From NCBI GenBank assembly GCA_028112705.1, contig JAOGYN010000002.1, positions 1 through 64,000 on the forward strand: a DNA stretch of 64,000 bases. The letters run 5' to 3'. Made by a program: the position numbers and the translations under genes. This stretch comes from GCA-002712045 sp028112705 (GTDB taxonomy: Bacteria; Pseudomonadota; Alphaproteobacteria; Rhodobacterales; Rhodobacteraceae). Shown here in pieces: positions 17,023 through 25,767 of this stretch; position 1 is the stretch's first letter; each line of letters starts with the position of its first letter. Under the pieces are notes generated by a model that was given only the letters and a program-made list of their open reading frames with translations, ran no database searches and was not told where the DNA came from.

Positions 17023-17802
17023 ATGGTTGAAGAAAGTTGGCTTGAAACAAATTTTAATGAAGATCAAGTGATTGAATCATTAATAGTTGATGTTGACGGA
17101 TATGAAGGTCCATTAGATGTACTATTGACGTTAGCACGATCACAAAAAGTAGATGTACGCAAAATATCTGTGCTGATGTTGGCAGAACAATATTTAAAAT
17201 TCATAAAAGAAGCAAAAGAATTACGCATTGAGCTTGCCGCTGATTATTTAGTAATGGCCGCGTGGCTTGCTTTCTTAAAATCAAGATTGTTATTACCTCC
17301 TGATCCGTCTGATGAAAATCCTTCTGGAGAAGAGTTGGCTGCATACTTAGCATTTCAATTAGAGAGATTGGAAGCAATGAGAAAATGTGCCGCCAAACTT
17401 TTGGCTAGAGATCAATTGGGCCGTAATTTTTTTCCACGGGGGATAGAAGAAAATATTGAACGCACAAAAAATATTACATATCAGGCTAGTTTGCTTGATT
17501 TGATGCAAGCATATGCAAGAATTAAAACCAAAGATGAATTTAAGCCATTTGTCTTTGAAAGAAATTCAATTTTAACTATGGAGCAGGCGCTAGTTAGAAT
17601 GAGAAGTCTTATAGGGCATGCGATAACATGGTCAGATCTTAGATCATTTCTGCCGGATGGTTGGGATATTGACTCTAAACGGCTCAGATCAGCAACGGCG
17701 TCTACATTTGCGGCTGCGCTTGAATTAGCAAAACATGGACTGATCGAGCTGGAACAAAATGATAGTTTTTCACCTATAAAATTACGAAAGAAAGTTGAGT
17801 AA
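17023..17802 (+). CDS. scpA: Segregation and condensation protein A
   Basis: Kleisin subunit of the Smc-ScpAB condensin, 259 residues. The N-terminal block VDGYEGPLDVLLTLARSQKVDVRKISV and the following LAADYLVMAAWLAFLKSRLLLP helix are diagnostic. The C-terminal winged helix would bind Smc. It is followed by scpB after 1 nt and preceded by nagZ after 23 nt. Confidence 0.95.
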   Translation: MVEESWLETNFNEDQVIESLIVDVDGYEGPLDVLLTLARSQKVDVRKISVLMLAEQYLKFIKEAKELRIELAADYLVMAAWLAFLKSRLLLPPDPSDENPSGEELAAYLAFQLERLEAMRKCAAKLLARDQLGRNFFPRGIEENIERTKNITYQASLLDLMQAYARIKTKDEFKPFVFERNSILTMEQALVRMRSLIGHAITWSDLRSFLPDGWDIDSKRLRSATASTFAAALELAKHGLIELEQNDSFSPIKLRKKVE

Positions 17803-17803
17803 A

Positions 17804-18454
17804 ATGAATGAAGAAGGAGAAAAAGGTCTTTTTCAAGTGCCATCACTGTATGCTCAGGAACGAATGGTGGAAGCTATTTTATTTGCCACAAAGGAGCCAG
17901 TGACCATCCAAGAGTTTTTAAAACGTATGCCTCATGGTTGTGAGCCAATAACTGCGCTTAATAATCTAAAGTCATTCTATGAGGACCGTGGTGTGAATTT
18001 AAAGAGAATTGGAGAAGCATGGGTTTTACGTACGGCGCCAGATTTGGGTTTTCTGATGCAAAGTGAGAGTGTGGAGACACGAAAATTGAGCCGGGCTGCC
18101 ATTGAAACACTCTCAATAATTGCGTATCACCAGCCAGTTAGCCGTGCAGAAATTGAGGAAATTCGAGGGGTTACTGTTAGTAGAGGCACTATAGATCTTT
18201 TAATGGAGATAGATTGGGTTCGTTTAGGCCGCCGCCGAACCACGCCGGGAAGGCCAATAACATTTACAATCACACAAACCTTTTTGGATCATTTCGGACT
18301 TGGCTCTTTAAAGGATTTACCTGGTTTGAAAGAATTACGAGCAGCGGGGCTTTTAGAGAGTAGGTTACCACCGGGTGTGTTGTTTGATGATAAAATTGAG
18401 GAGCAAGAAGAGGAAAATATAGACCAATCTGATATGTTTGGTGAAGAAAACTAA
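17804..18454 (+). CDS. scpB: Segregation and condensation protein B
   Basis: ScpB, about 216 residues, two winged helices plus an acidic tail; it dimerises and binds the ScpA middle region. Recognisable blocks are VEAILFATKEPV near the N-terminus and LSRAAIETLSIIAYHQPVSRAEIEEIRGV in the centre. The C-terminus is very acidic (EEQEEENIDQSD). ATG at 17804 lies 1 nt after the scpA stop; a TTG at 17795 overlapping scpA would add three residues. Confidence 0.95.
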   Translation: MNEEGEKGLFQVPSLYAQERMVEAILFATKEPVTIQEFLKRMPHGCEPITALNNLKSFYEDRGVNLKRIGEAWVLRTAPDLGFLMQSESVETRKLSRAAIETLSIIAYHQPVSRAEIEEIRGVTVSRGTIDLLMEIDWVRLGRRRTTPGRPITFTITQTFLDHFGLGSLKDLPGLKELRAAGLLESRLPPGVLFDDKIEEQEEENIDQSDMFGEEN

Positions 18455-18459
18455 CGAAG

Positions 18460-19551
18460 TTAATCACTTTTAAAATGCTTAGATAGTTTCAAGCCTTGAC
18501 CTTGATAATTAGATTTTAAATCTTGCCCATAAAGGATATTTGGTGTTTCTATCATTTTTTCATAAATTAATCGTCCAACATTTTGACCATGCTCAAGCAC
18601 AAATGGTGCTTCATGACATCTAACTTCTAAAACTCCACGTGAGCCTATGCCTCCTGAGTCCTTATTGCCGAATCCCGGATCAAAAAAGCCTGCATAATGT
18701 ACCCTAAATTCTCCAATCATGGCAATATATGGTGCCATTTCTGCAGCACAGGTAGGTGGTATGTTTACTGCTTCTCTACTAACAAGAATATAAAATGCGC
18801 CTGGGTCTAAAATTATTTGTCCAGACGAAGTTCTCACTGATTGCCAAAAATCATTTGGATTGTAGTAATTTATTTTATCTAAATCTATTATATTTGTGTG
18901 TGGTTTAGCGACAAAGCCAACTAAATTATTCTCTTTTGGTTTTAAGTCTACTGAAAATCCTAAACCATCATCTATCAAGGCCTCACCGTTAACTAATGGA
19001 TCAGAGGCGTGCATTTTCTTTAAGCCGTCATCGTTTATGACCGATTGACCAATTCTAAAGCGAATTTGGTTTAATCGTTGTTTTGGTCGCGCTAATACAG
19101 AAAATGATCTAGGACATATTTCAGCATAGAGGGGTCCTTTATAACCATTATTTATGCGATCAAATTCTATACCATTATCTGTAATTACACGGGTTAAAAG
19201 ATCTAATCGTCCAATTGAACTTTTGGCATTTGAAGCTGCTGATACGTTTTTGGGAAGATTTAAATCTTCCATTAATGGTATTATATAAACGCATCCTTTT
19301 TCTAATATGGCTCCTTTGGTCAAATCTATTTTGTGCATTTCAAATTCTTGCAACCTATCATTAACAGTAAAATTTTTACCAGTTAAAAATGATGCTCGTA
19401 CACGATATGCAACTATGCCAAGCCTTAAATCGAGACTGGCTGGTTGAACTTGGGAAGAATCAATTGTTGCGCCTCTAGAGTTAATTTCGCCACGCTGGAT
19501 CATCTTTTGTATTGATTGAGATGGAAGCACGCCTGCGATCACTTTAGTCAT
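18460..19551 (-). CDS. dcd: 2'-deoxycytidine 5'-triphosphate deaminase, long form
   Basis: dCTP deaminase-family protein of 363 residues, about twice the usual 190, as in the duplicated alphaproteobacterial form. It deaminates dCTP to dUTP for thymidylate synthesis. The first dUTPase-like fold has PASLDLRLG (near residue 38) and SNAKSSIGRLDLLTRV; the second half repeats it with YIAMIGEFRVHYAGFFDPGFG and GSRGVLEVRCHEAPF. The ATG at 19551 has AGAG upstream and fits the usual MTxVIAGVLPS start; a TTG at 19575 would add eight residues. Convergent with scpB, 5 nt between stops. Confidence 0.9.
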   Translation of the reverse strand: MTKVIAGVLPSQSIQKMIQRGEINSRGATIDSSQVQPASLDLRLGIVAYRVRASFLTGKNFTVNDRLQEFEMHKIDLTKGAILEKGCVYIIPLMEDLNLPKNVSAASNAKSSIGRLDLLTRVITDNGIEFDRINNGYKGPLYAEICPRSFSVLARPKQRLNQIRFRIGQSVINDDGLKKMHASDPLVNGEALIDDGLGFSVDLKPKENNLVGFVAKPHTNIIDLDKINYYNPNDFWQSVRTSSGQIILDPGAFYILVSREAVNIPPTCAAEMAPYIAMIGEFRVHYAGFFDPGFGNKDSGGIGSRGVLEVRCHEAPFVLEHGQNVGRLIYEKMIETPNILYGQDLKSNYQGQGLKLSKHFKSD

Positions 19552-19612
19552 AATATATCTCTTTATTTGACCCAATAAGGGTGATACATTTTAGGCGCTA
19601 ACGCGCATTTCT

Positions 19613-19689
19613 TGGTCGGGCTAGCAGGATTTGAACCTACGACCTTTCGTCCCCCAGACGAACGCGCTACCAAACTGCGCTATAGCCCG
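19613..19689 (-). tRNA. tRNA-Pro (GGG)
   Basis: A 77-nt cloverleaf on the minus strand. Acceptor CGGGCTA pairs with TAGCCCG, then A and an encoded CCA. Anticodon stem TTCGT/ACGAA holds loop CTGGGGG with anticodon GGG; T loop TTCAAAT. Confidence 0.95.
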
Positions 19690-19746
19690 ATATTTGTGTA
19701 TCAGCATTTTTTTAACGATGAGCAATAGCTGAGAGAAATTTTTTCA

Positions 19747-20280
19747 TTAATTATGAAAACTATTTTCAATTTCATTTTGGATTTCATCTCTTAATAATTT
19801 TAACCTTCTAGCAATATTGGTAAGGTTATCATTATTATTTATACTTTGAGGGTCTGTGGGAGTAAATTCTGCTGAATCTAGATTTGAATATATGGGTTTT
19901 GTAGGGCTGGATTCTGAAGATCGTCCATTTTGAGGTTCTGCTAAATCCCTCTCAGGACTGGCCGCTTCTATTGAGGAAGGTGGATTAATAATCGGCTGTT
20001 CATTGTCTAGTGGTGGCGAAAGAGATGCTACGTAACCCACGCCTTGTTCCCGTAAGATTTTTTGGACACCTTTGATTGTCAAACCATCTTTGTGTAATAG
20101 CGTTTTGATGCCTCCGATTATTGTCATATCTTTGGGACGATAGTATCTCCGACCATCATCTCTCTTGACTGGTTTGATATGGCTAAACCTGCTCTCCCAG
20201 AATCTCAACACGTATGCTTCAGTATTTAGCCACTTGGCTACTTCACCTATAGTTCTGAATGCTTCTGCTGATTTTTTCAT
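19747..20280 (-). CDS. MerR-family transcriptional regulator
   Basis: Protein of 177 residues with an N-terminal MerR winged helix-turn-helix (about residues 5-75: FRTIGEVAKWL, YVLRFWESRF, RRYYRPKDM) and a C-terminal half rich in Pro, Ser and Asn that ends in a short helix. It lacks effector-binding cysteines. This gene type is conserved behind ihfA in Alphaproteobacteria, as here (10 nt gap). Its regulon is unknown. Confidence 0.88.
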   Translation of the reverse strand: MKKSAEAFRTIGEVAKWLNTEAYVLRFWESRFSHIKPVKRDDGRRYYRPKDMTIIGGIKTLLHKDGLTIKGVQKILREQGVGYVASLSPPLDNEQPIINPPSSIEAASPERDLAEPQNGRSSESSPTKPIYSNLDSAEFTPTDPQSINNNDNLTNIARRLKLLRDEIQNEIENSFHN

Positions 20281-20290
20281 ATTATGTGAC

Positions 20291-20593
20291 TTAGTCGCTA
20301 TTGCTGGATGTAACGCGTTCTTTCATGAGATGAGATGGACGAAATGATAAAACTCTTCTTGGTGTAATTACTGCCTCTTCGCCTGTCTTTGGATTTCTGC
20401 CTATTCGCTGAGTTTTATTACATACCTTAAAAGTGCCGAAAGAAGATATTTTAACTGTATTTCCAGCCACCAAGGCATCAGAAAGATGATTTAAGACACT
20501 TTCAACTAGATCTGCACTTTCATTTCTGGAAAGTCCAACTTCTCTAAAAAGTGCCTCGTTCAAGTCCATTCGCGTAAGAGTTTTTGTGCTCAT
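20291..20593 (-). CDS. ihfA: Integration host factor alpha subunit
   Basis: HU/IHF-type DNA-bending protein of 100 residues. It shows LTRMDLNEALFREVGLS at the N-terminus, the signature GRNPKTGEEAVITPRRVLSFRPS (residues about 66-88) forming the beta arms, and a basic end. The IHF-alpha assignment rests on the sequence and on its place between fabH and merR. It is the partner of IHF beta encoded elsewhere. Confidence 0.93.
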   Translation of the reverse strand: MSTKTLTRMDLNEALFREVGLSRNESADLVESVLNHLSDALVAGNTVKISSFGTFKVCNKTQRIGRNPKTGEEAVITPRRVLSFRPSHLMKERVTSSNSD

Positions 20594-20683
20594 TTAAATT
20601 AACTCCCCCAAGTTATGAATTATATAGTAGGAAAATAATAGTTGTTCTGTCAACCTTAACTGATTGATACGTCTAATATAATT

Positions 20684-21661
20684 TTACCAACGTACCACTA
20701 CGGAACCCCAAGCTAATCCACCACCAATAGCCTCAGTTAGCAAAAGGTCCCCTTTTTTAATTTTGTTCTCTTGGTTAGCAACCGATAAAGCTAAAGGGAT
20801 AGATGCGGCTGAAGTATTTCCATGATTTTGAACCGTTACAATTACGCGGCTCATATCAATTCCAAGTTTCTGGACTGTAGATTTAATTATTCTTAAATTA
20901 GCTTGATGTGGAACAACCCAATCTATATCGTCTGTTTCTATTTTTGCTTTAGTAAGAACTGTGTCTGCAGTTTGTGCTAATTTTACCACGGCGTGCTTAT
21001 ATACTTCCTTACCTTCCATGACCAAAACGCCACTTGATTGGGTCTTGGAAACTCCTCCATCCACATATAAAATATCTCTATAACTTCCATCAGAATTTAA
21101 ATCAGTTGCTATAATACCCCTGTCTTTATTATCGCCCGTCCCCTCTTGCGCTTCTAGTATTAAGGCTCCAGCTCCGTCACCAAATAAAACGCAAGTAGAA
21201 CGATCTTTCCAATTCATAATTCTAGAAAAAGTTTCGGCACCAATAACCATAACTCTTTTTGCTTGGCCTGAAAGTATCAATGCATTTGCATTTGCCAAAG
21301 CAAAAACAAATCCAGCGCAAACAGCTTGGATGTCAAATGCGAAGCCAGTAGTCATCCCTAGTTGATGTTGAATCCTTGTCGCCGTTGATGGAAATGTTAG
21401 ATCAGGTGTTGAAGTTGCTACTATAATAGCATCAATTTCATTGGCGTTTAATGATGCGTCTTTTAAGGCACTTTGTGCTGCAAAAAAACCAAGATCTGAT
21501 GTCAGTTCTGAATCTGCAGCAAAGTGTCTTCGTTCAATCCCGCTTCTTGCTTTTATCCAATCATCTGAAGTATCTAAAGATTTTTCAAATTCTTTATTTT
21601 CGACTATCCTGCTTGGTAAGTAATGTCCTATGCCTATAGGAACAGCACGTATAACACTCAT
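20684..21661 (-). CDS. fabH: Beta-ketoacyl-ACP synthase III
   Basis: KAS III, 325 residues, condenses acetyl-CoA with malonyl-ACP to start fatty acid synthesis. The catalytic triad is visible: Cys in DIQAVCAGF (near residue 115), His in WVVPHQANLRI and Asn in VQNHGNTSAASIP; IGGGLAWGSVV closes the protein. The ATG at 21661 follows the plsX stop by one base (TAGTATG); an upstream TTG inside plsX is less likely. The order plsX-fabH-ihfA is standard. Confidence 0.97.
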   Translation of the reverse strand: MSVIRAVPIGIGHYLPSRIVENKEFEKSLDTSDDWIKARSGIERRHFAADSELTSDLGFFAAQSALKDASLNANEIDAIIVATSTPDLTFPSTATRIQHQLGMTTGFAFDIQAVCAGFVFALANANALILSGQAKRVMVIGAETFSRIMNWKDRSTCVLFGDGAGALILEAQEGTGDNKDRGIIATDLNSDGSYRDILYVDGGVSKTQSSGVLVMEGKEVYKHAVVKLAQTADTVLTKAKIETDDIDWVVPHQANLRIIKSTVQKLGIDMSRVIVTVQNHGNTSAASIPLALSVANQENKIKKGDLLLTEAIGGGLAWGSVVVRW

Positions 21662-21662
21662 A

Positions 21663-22757
21663 CTAAGTTGCCTCTTCAATCTTCTTTAAAGTACTTATTT
21701 CATCTTTTGTGGTAAAAGCAACCCTAGCGGCAAGTTGTTCATTAAATCCAGATTTTGTTAATCTTATAGCTAATTCCACTGCTGCAGCTACGCCAGTAGA
21801 ATCTGCGTCTCCATGTGATTTAATCACTGTACCATTAAGTCCTAAAAACACTCCACCATTTACACGTCTTGGATCTATCCCATCGGCAAACCTTTGCAGT
21901 TTTTTTGATATGAGAAATCCAGCAAACAGTGATAAAAAGTTACTTTTAAAAACGAACGACAATCTTTCTCTAATTAACTTTGCTGTTCCTTCGCCAGTTT
22001 TTAATGCTATATTTCCAGTAAATCCGTCTGTGACAATCACATCTACCTTAGCAGATGGAATATCACTTCCTTCAATAAAACCGATAAATTCATAATTTCC
22101 ATCAATAGCGTTATCATTAATCAATTCATAGGCTTGCTTTATTATTGGTCGACCTTTGTGTTCTTCGGTTCCAACGTTAAGAAGTCCAACCCTTGGTTGT
22201 TTTATATTCAAACCATTTCTAGCGTATGACGCTCCCATTAAAGCATATTGGGAAAGATCTATTGCATCAGCCTTAACATCTGCTCCTACATCTAATACGA
22301 TATTTAATCCGTGTTTATTTTTAGAGGGCCACAGACAGGCAATAGCTGGACGAATAACGCCTGGTAATTTGCGTAAACGAACCATAGATAAAGCCATTAA
22401 GGCACCGGTGTTCCCGCAAGAAATGGCTATTGAAGCTTTCTTATTTCGAACCGATTCAATGGTAGACCACATACTACTAGAAGATCCATTTCTTATCACA
22501 TTGCTTGGTTTATCATCCATTGTAACAACATCATCACAGTGCACTACAGTACATTTTGAAGATATTGTTTTTTGATTGCTAATTAGCTTATCAAGCTTAT
22601 CTTTGTCGCCATGGACTATAAAATGTGTACTTGGATATTTTTGTAGTGACTTAACGATTCCATCTATAACAACGCTAGGCCCTTTATCGCCCCCCATTGC
22701 ATCAATAGAAATGACCAGAGGTGTTTTTTGTCTATCTACACCATTAGATGGCGACAT
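21663..22757 (-). CDS. plsX: Phosphate acyltransferase
   Basis: PlsX, 364 residues, makes acyl-phosphate from acyl-ACP for the PlsXY route to lysophosphatidic acid. Family blocks: ISIDAMGGDKGP at the N-terminus, ISCGNTGALMALS, and VTDGFTGNIALKTGEG in the centre. It lies 20 nt behind rpmF and 1 nt before fabH. On the opposite strand long open frames exist but have no coding features. Confidence 0.96.
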   Translation of the reverse strand: MSPSNGVDRQKTPLVISIDAMGGDKGPSVVIDGIVKSLQKYPSTHFIVHGDKDKLDKLISNQKTISSKCTVVHCDDVVTMDDKPSNVIRNGSSSSMWSTIESVRNKKASIAISCGNTGALMALSMVRLRKLPGVIRPAIACLWPSKNKHGLNIVLDVGADVKADAIDLSQYALMGASYARNGLNIKQPRVGLLNVGTEEHKGRPIIKQAYELINDNAIDGNYEFIGFIEGSDIPSAKVDVIVTDGFTGNIALKTGEGTAKLIRERLSFVFKSNFLSLFAGFLISKKLQRFADGIDPRRVNGGVFLGLNGTVIKSHGDADSTGVAAAVELAIRLTKSGFNEQLAARVAFTTKDEISTLKKIEEAT

Positions 22758-22777
22758 ACGTCATACCTAATTTTTTT

Positions 22778-22984
22778 TTATGCAGCTTCTTCATCTAAAT
22801 CAATGTCTTCCACCATTGAGACAATTTCCGTGTTTGCATAGTGCCCACAAGATCCACACACATGGTGGGGTCTTTTCAATTCACCGCAATTGCTACATTC
22901 ATTTGGATTTGCGGCAATCAGTGAATCGTGACTGCGGCGCTTATTACGACGCGATCGTGTTACTTTATTTTGCTGTACAGCCAT
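22778..22984 (-). CDS. rpmF: 50S ribosomal protein L32
   Basis: Ribosomal protein L32, 68 residues. The basic N-terminus MAVQQNKVTRSRRNKRRSHD is typical and a four-cysteine zinc ribbon (CSNC ... CGSCGHY) is intact, so this is the zinc-binding form. It lies between yceD and plsX, the usual arrangement. Confidence 0.97.
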   Translation of the reverse strand: MAVQQNKVTRSRRNKRRSHDSLIAANPNECSNCGELKRPHHVCGSCGHYANTEIVSMVEDIDLDEEAA

Positions 22985-23045
22985 GGCTAAACCTCTATGT
23001 GCACACTTTAGTTTGTGTGGATTAGTTTTTCTTACTTAAGATGTA

Positions 23046-23051
23046 ATTATA
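23046..23051 (-). promoter_or_regulatory. Possible -10 element for rpmF-plsX-fabH
   Basis: A perfect TATAAT reads on the minus strand about 62 nt before the rpmF start codon, in the 153-nt gap behind yceD. No good -35 box is seen at 16-18 nt, so this is only a candidate internal promoter. Confidence 0.3.
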
Positions 23052-23137
23052 CAAACTGCAATCAAAGTTTGATATAAATTAAACCGAAGCGTACAAATAC
23101 TATTAAATTTGATCAGTGCAACCCCTATTTTAAAGTT

Positions 23138-23761
23138 TTATTCGCTCTGATCATTTTCTTTTAATTTATTTAGAATAAAAAAGGGAGATGTCCTATCATT
23201 TGTAAGTGGATCTATCCCTTTTGCTGTAAATACCTTATTTTCAAAATATTCCCCTTTTTCCTTGGGAAATACAGGGATAGACAAGGCAACGTTTTCGAAA
23301 AAAACTACACCTAAATCTAATTCATGTTCAATAAAATAATCTTCGTTTAATTCTAACTCACTGTTTTGAACTGCATTGTCATGCCCCTTTATTATGCGCA
23401 AATCTATTTTATCGTCGATTCGAGTAGTAACAGATTTTAATGATAGTACGCTTTCCTGAACAATAGTGGCACCAATTTCAGCCTTTAATTGCCATTGACC
23501 TGCCGCCGTTGCGGTTATCTTTCCAGACATACTTGTTTTTTTTAAAGATATTAAATTAAGATCTTTCTTAATTTGGGCTAGTTCATCATCGGTAAAAGAC
23601 AGAGTGAAATCAATTTTTTTTTCAGTTTCTAGAACAAATATCTCTATCCTTGATTTATCGTAAAATTTCTTTAAGCTCTCTTCCACTGTCAATTTTCTTT
23701 CTGTGATTATGTTATTGAATACAGTTATTATTTTATATAAGTTGTCTAATGACCGCAACAT
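23138..23761 (-). CDS. yceD: YceD/DUF177-family protein
   Basis: DUF177 protein of about 207 residues, linked in other bacteria and chloroplasts to 23S rRNA and L32 assembly; it is normally found directly before rpmF, as here. Visible are a GKITATAAGQWQLKAEIGATIVQESVLSL stretch and VTTRID, the conserved core of the alphaproteobacterial form. The start is uncertain: ATG 23761 avoids overlap with the divergent bamE gene, ATG 23806 would overlap it by 21 bp, and relatives begin closer to the core. The cysteine pair seen in some relatives is absent. Confidence 0.8.
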   Translation of the reverse strand: MLRSLDNLYKIITVFNNIITERKLTVEESLKKFYDKSRIEIFVLETEKKIDFTLSFTDDELAQIKKDLNLISLKKTSMSGKITATAAGQWQLKAEIGATIVQESVLSLKSVTTRIDDKIDLRIIKGHDNAVQNSELELNEDYFIEHELDLGVVFFENVALSIPVFPKEKGEYFENKVFTAKGIDPLTNDRTSPFFILNKLKENDQSE

Positions 23762-23785
23762 TTTAGAAAACTTTTTAGGAATATT

Positions 23786-24241
23786 ATGACGGATCGGTTT
23801 TTTCAATTAAAGAAACTTTGTTTTTTCTTTGTGATTATTTTATTAACTGGTTGTTCTGCTACTTTTAAGAATCATGGATATACACCATCAAAGGTCGAGG
23901 TTGAGCAATTATTAATTGGAAAAGATTCCAAACAAAGTGTTAAAAAAACGTTTGGACCGCCATCATCACTGGGACTAGTTGATGATAATAAATGGTTTTA
24001 TTTATCTACTAAAGTAAGATACTCTTCTTATCGAACACCAGAAATAGTTACTCGCAAATTAGTAGCATTTACTTTTGCAAATAATGGGGCTTTAGAAAAT
24101 GTAGAAGTATTCCAATTGGATAATCAAGAGGTTGTAGTGCTATCGAGGCGGATCACAGATAGTGGAATAAATAGCATTGGTCTAATACGGCAAATTTTAA
24201 ATTCAGCTGGGAACTATGATCCTACTACTGCTCTAGAGTAG
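23786..24241 (+). CDS. bamE: Outer membrane assembly lipoprotein BamE (SmpA/OmlA)
   Basis: Lipoprotein of 151 residues with a signal peptide and lipobox LLTGC (Cys23). It is then the SmpA/OmlA domain with VEQLLIGKDSKQSVKKTFGPPSSLG and WFYLSTK. BamE belongs to the beta-barrel assembly machine in the outer membrane. It is divergent from yceD-rpmF-plsX, the alphaproteobacterial arrangement, and converges with msrB, leaving 4 nt. Confidence 0.9.
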   Translation: MTDRFFQLKKLCFFFVIILLTGCSATFKNHGYTPSKVEVEQLLIGKDSKQSVKKTFGPPSSLGLVDDNKWFYLSTKVRYSSYRTPEIVTRKLVAFTFANNGALENVEVFQLDNQEVVVLSRRITDSGINSIGLIRQILNSAGNYDPTTALE

Positions 24242-24245
24242 GTTG

Positions 24246-24635
24246 TCATTTCTCTTTTCGCTCGAGTGCAGCCCCGTTTACACAATATCTTAACCCGGTA
24301 GGCTTAGGGCCATCTGGGAAAACGTGACCTAAATGTGCATCACATGTTGCACAAATTATTTCAGTTCGCTTCATTATCCAACTATTATCTTCTTCTTCAA
24401 CTATGTTTGTTGCATTTTCAGGTTTAAAAAAACTTGGCCAACCCGAACCACTTTCAAACTTGTGTGCTGAGTCAAACAATATTCCTTTGCAGCAAACACA
24501 TTTAAAATATGCAGGACTTTCGGGAAAGGTATCGTTTGAAAAAGCCATCTCAGTAGCGCCTTTGCGCGTTACGTCGAAAGCTATATCTGATAACTCTTCT
24601 TTCCATTCAGTTTCTGTTTTGTATATTTTACTCAT
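24246..24635 (-). CDS. msrB: Peptide-methionine (R)-S-oxide reductase
   Basis: MsrB, 129 residues, reduces the R epimer of methionine sulfoxide. Two CxxC pairs (CVCC and CATC) bind zinc, SGSGWPSFF is the family signature and the catalytic cysteine is Cys118 in RYCVNGAAL. A normal, complete cytoplasmic form without a signal peptide; no msrA neighbour. Confidence 0.96.
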   Translation of the reverse strand: MSKIYKTETEWKEELSDIAFDVTRKGATEMAFSNDTFPESPAYFKCVCCKGILFDSAHKFESGSGWPSFFKPENATNIVEEEDNSWIMKRTEIICATCDAHLGHVFPDGPKPTGLRYCVNGAALERKEK

Positions 24636-24689
24636 TTAATCACCATAACTGTAAGTTGATAATTTTAATTGTTTGTCAATTGGGTTTAT

Positions 24690-25703
24690 TTAACCACCAG
24701 TGTGGTTCATATGTCTACTTATACTTCCCGTGACCTTTTTTCTACTATAATCAAAGTCATGGCCCTTAGGTTTTAAAGCAATCGCGCGGTGAATCGCTTG
24801 AATTACTGGGAGATCACTGTTTGGACTGTTCCTTAAAACTGCACGCATATCAGCTTCATCTTCTTGACCTAAGCATTGATGTAGTTGACCTGTGCAGGTT
24901 AACCGCACTCGATTACAGCTTTCGCAAAAATTATGACTTAATGGTGTGATTAGTCCAATTTTCTGATTTGTCTCTTTTAATTTTATATACCGGGCTGGAC
25001 CACCTGTGTTTTCTTTTAAATTTATTATTGTAAATTTTTTAGAAATTTCTTGTTCTAAATCCTTTAATGACCAGTACTGATCTAATCTATTTTCATTGCC
25101 AATATCTCCCATTGGCATAACCTCGATAAAGGTTAAATCCATGTCTTTATCAGCGCACCATTTTGTGAGGGTGAAGAGTTCGTCTTGATTAACATTTTTT
25201 AACGCTACCGAATTTATTTTTACACGTAAGCCAGCAGCTTGAGCAGCTTCTATACCTCTTAAAACTTGCGGTAAACGTCCCCAACGAGTAACCTTTGCAA
25301 AACGATCTGGATCTATGGTATCAAGCGATACATTTATTCTTTTCACGCCACAATCAACTAATTTTTCTGCAAATCTTTCTAATTGTGATCCATTTGTGGT
25401 TAGGGTTAATTCCTTCAAAGCACCAGATGTTAAATGCCTGGATATTGATTGAAAAAAGTCCATGATGCCACGTCTAACCAATGGCTCTCCACCAGTTATT
25501 CTAAGCTTTTGGATTCCTTGATTTATAAATATTGTGCAAAGTCGATCGAGCTCTTCTAAGGTTAGTAGCTCTTTTTTTGGTAAAAATGTCATATTTTCTG
25601 ACATACAATAAACGCATCTGAAATCACATCTGTCGGTAACTGATACGCGTAGATAGTTAATCGATCTATTGAATGGGTCTATAAGTTGTCGAGTTATTTC
25701 CAT
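24690..25703 (-). CDS. moaA: GTP 3',8-cyclase MoaA
   Basis: Radical SAM enzyme of 337 residues for the first step of molybdenum cofactor synthesis. The N-terminal cluster motif CDFRCVYC binds SAM and the C-terminal CESCNRVRLTCTG binds the second 4Fe-4S cluster. ITGGEPLVR is the SAM-binding GGE block, and the chain ends in the functional Gly-Gly. No other moa gene is adjacent. Confidence 0.97.
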   Translation of the reverse strand: MEITRQLIDPFNRSINYLRVSVTDRCDFRCVYCMSENMTFLPKKELLTLEELDRLCTIFINQGIQKLRITGGEPLVRRGIMDFFQSISRHLTSGALKELTLTTNGSQLERFAEKLVDCGVKRINVSLDTIDPDRFAKVTRWGRLPQVLRGIEAAQAAGLRVKINSVALKNVNQDELFTLTKWCADKDMDLTFIEVMPMGDIGNENRLDQYWSLKDLEQEISKKFTIINLKENTGGPARYIKLKETNQKIGLITPLSHNFCESCNRVRLTCTGQLHQCLGQEDEADMRAVLRNSPNSDLPVIQAIHRAIALKPKGHDFDYSRKKVTGSISRHMNHTGG

Positions 25704-25767
25704 AATAATTATTTAAGTTTGAATTAGGATTCATTCAAGTGGATAAATGATTATAAGCAATAAAAGT

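Noticed and set aside
19747..20280. MerR regulator as a metal or drug sensor
   Set aside because: No sensing cysteines or effector domain; position behind ihfA marks it as the conserved alphaproteobacterial housekeeping form.
22156..22575. 139-residue plus-strand frame inside plsX
   Set aside because: Antisense to conserved plsX motifs; no ribosome-binding site or family resemblance.
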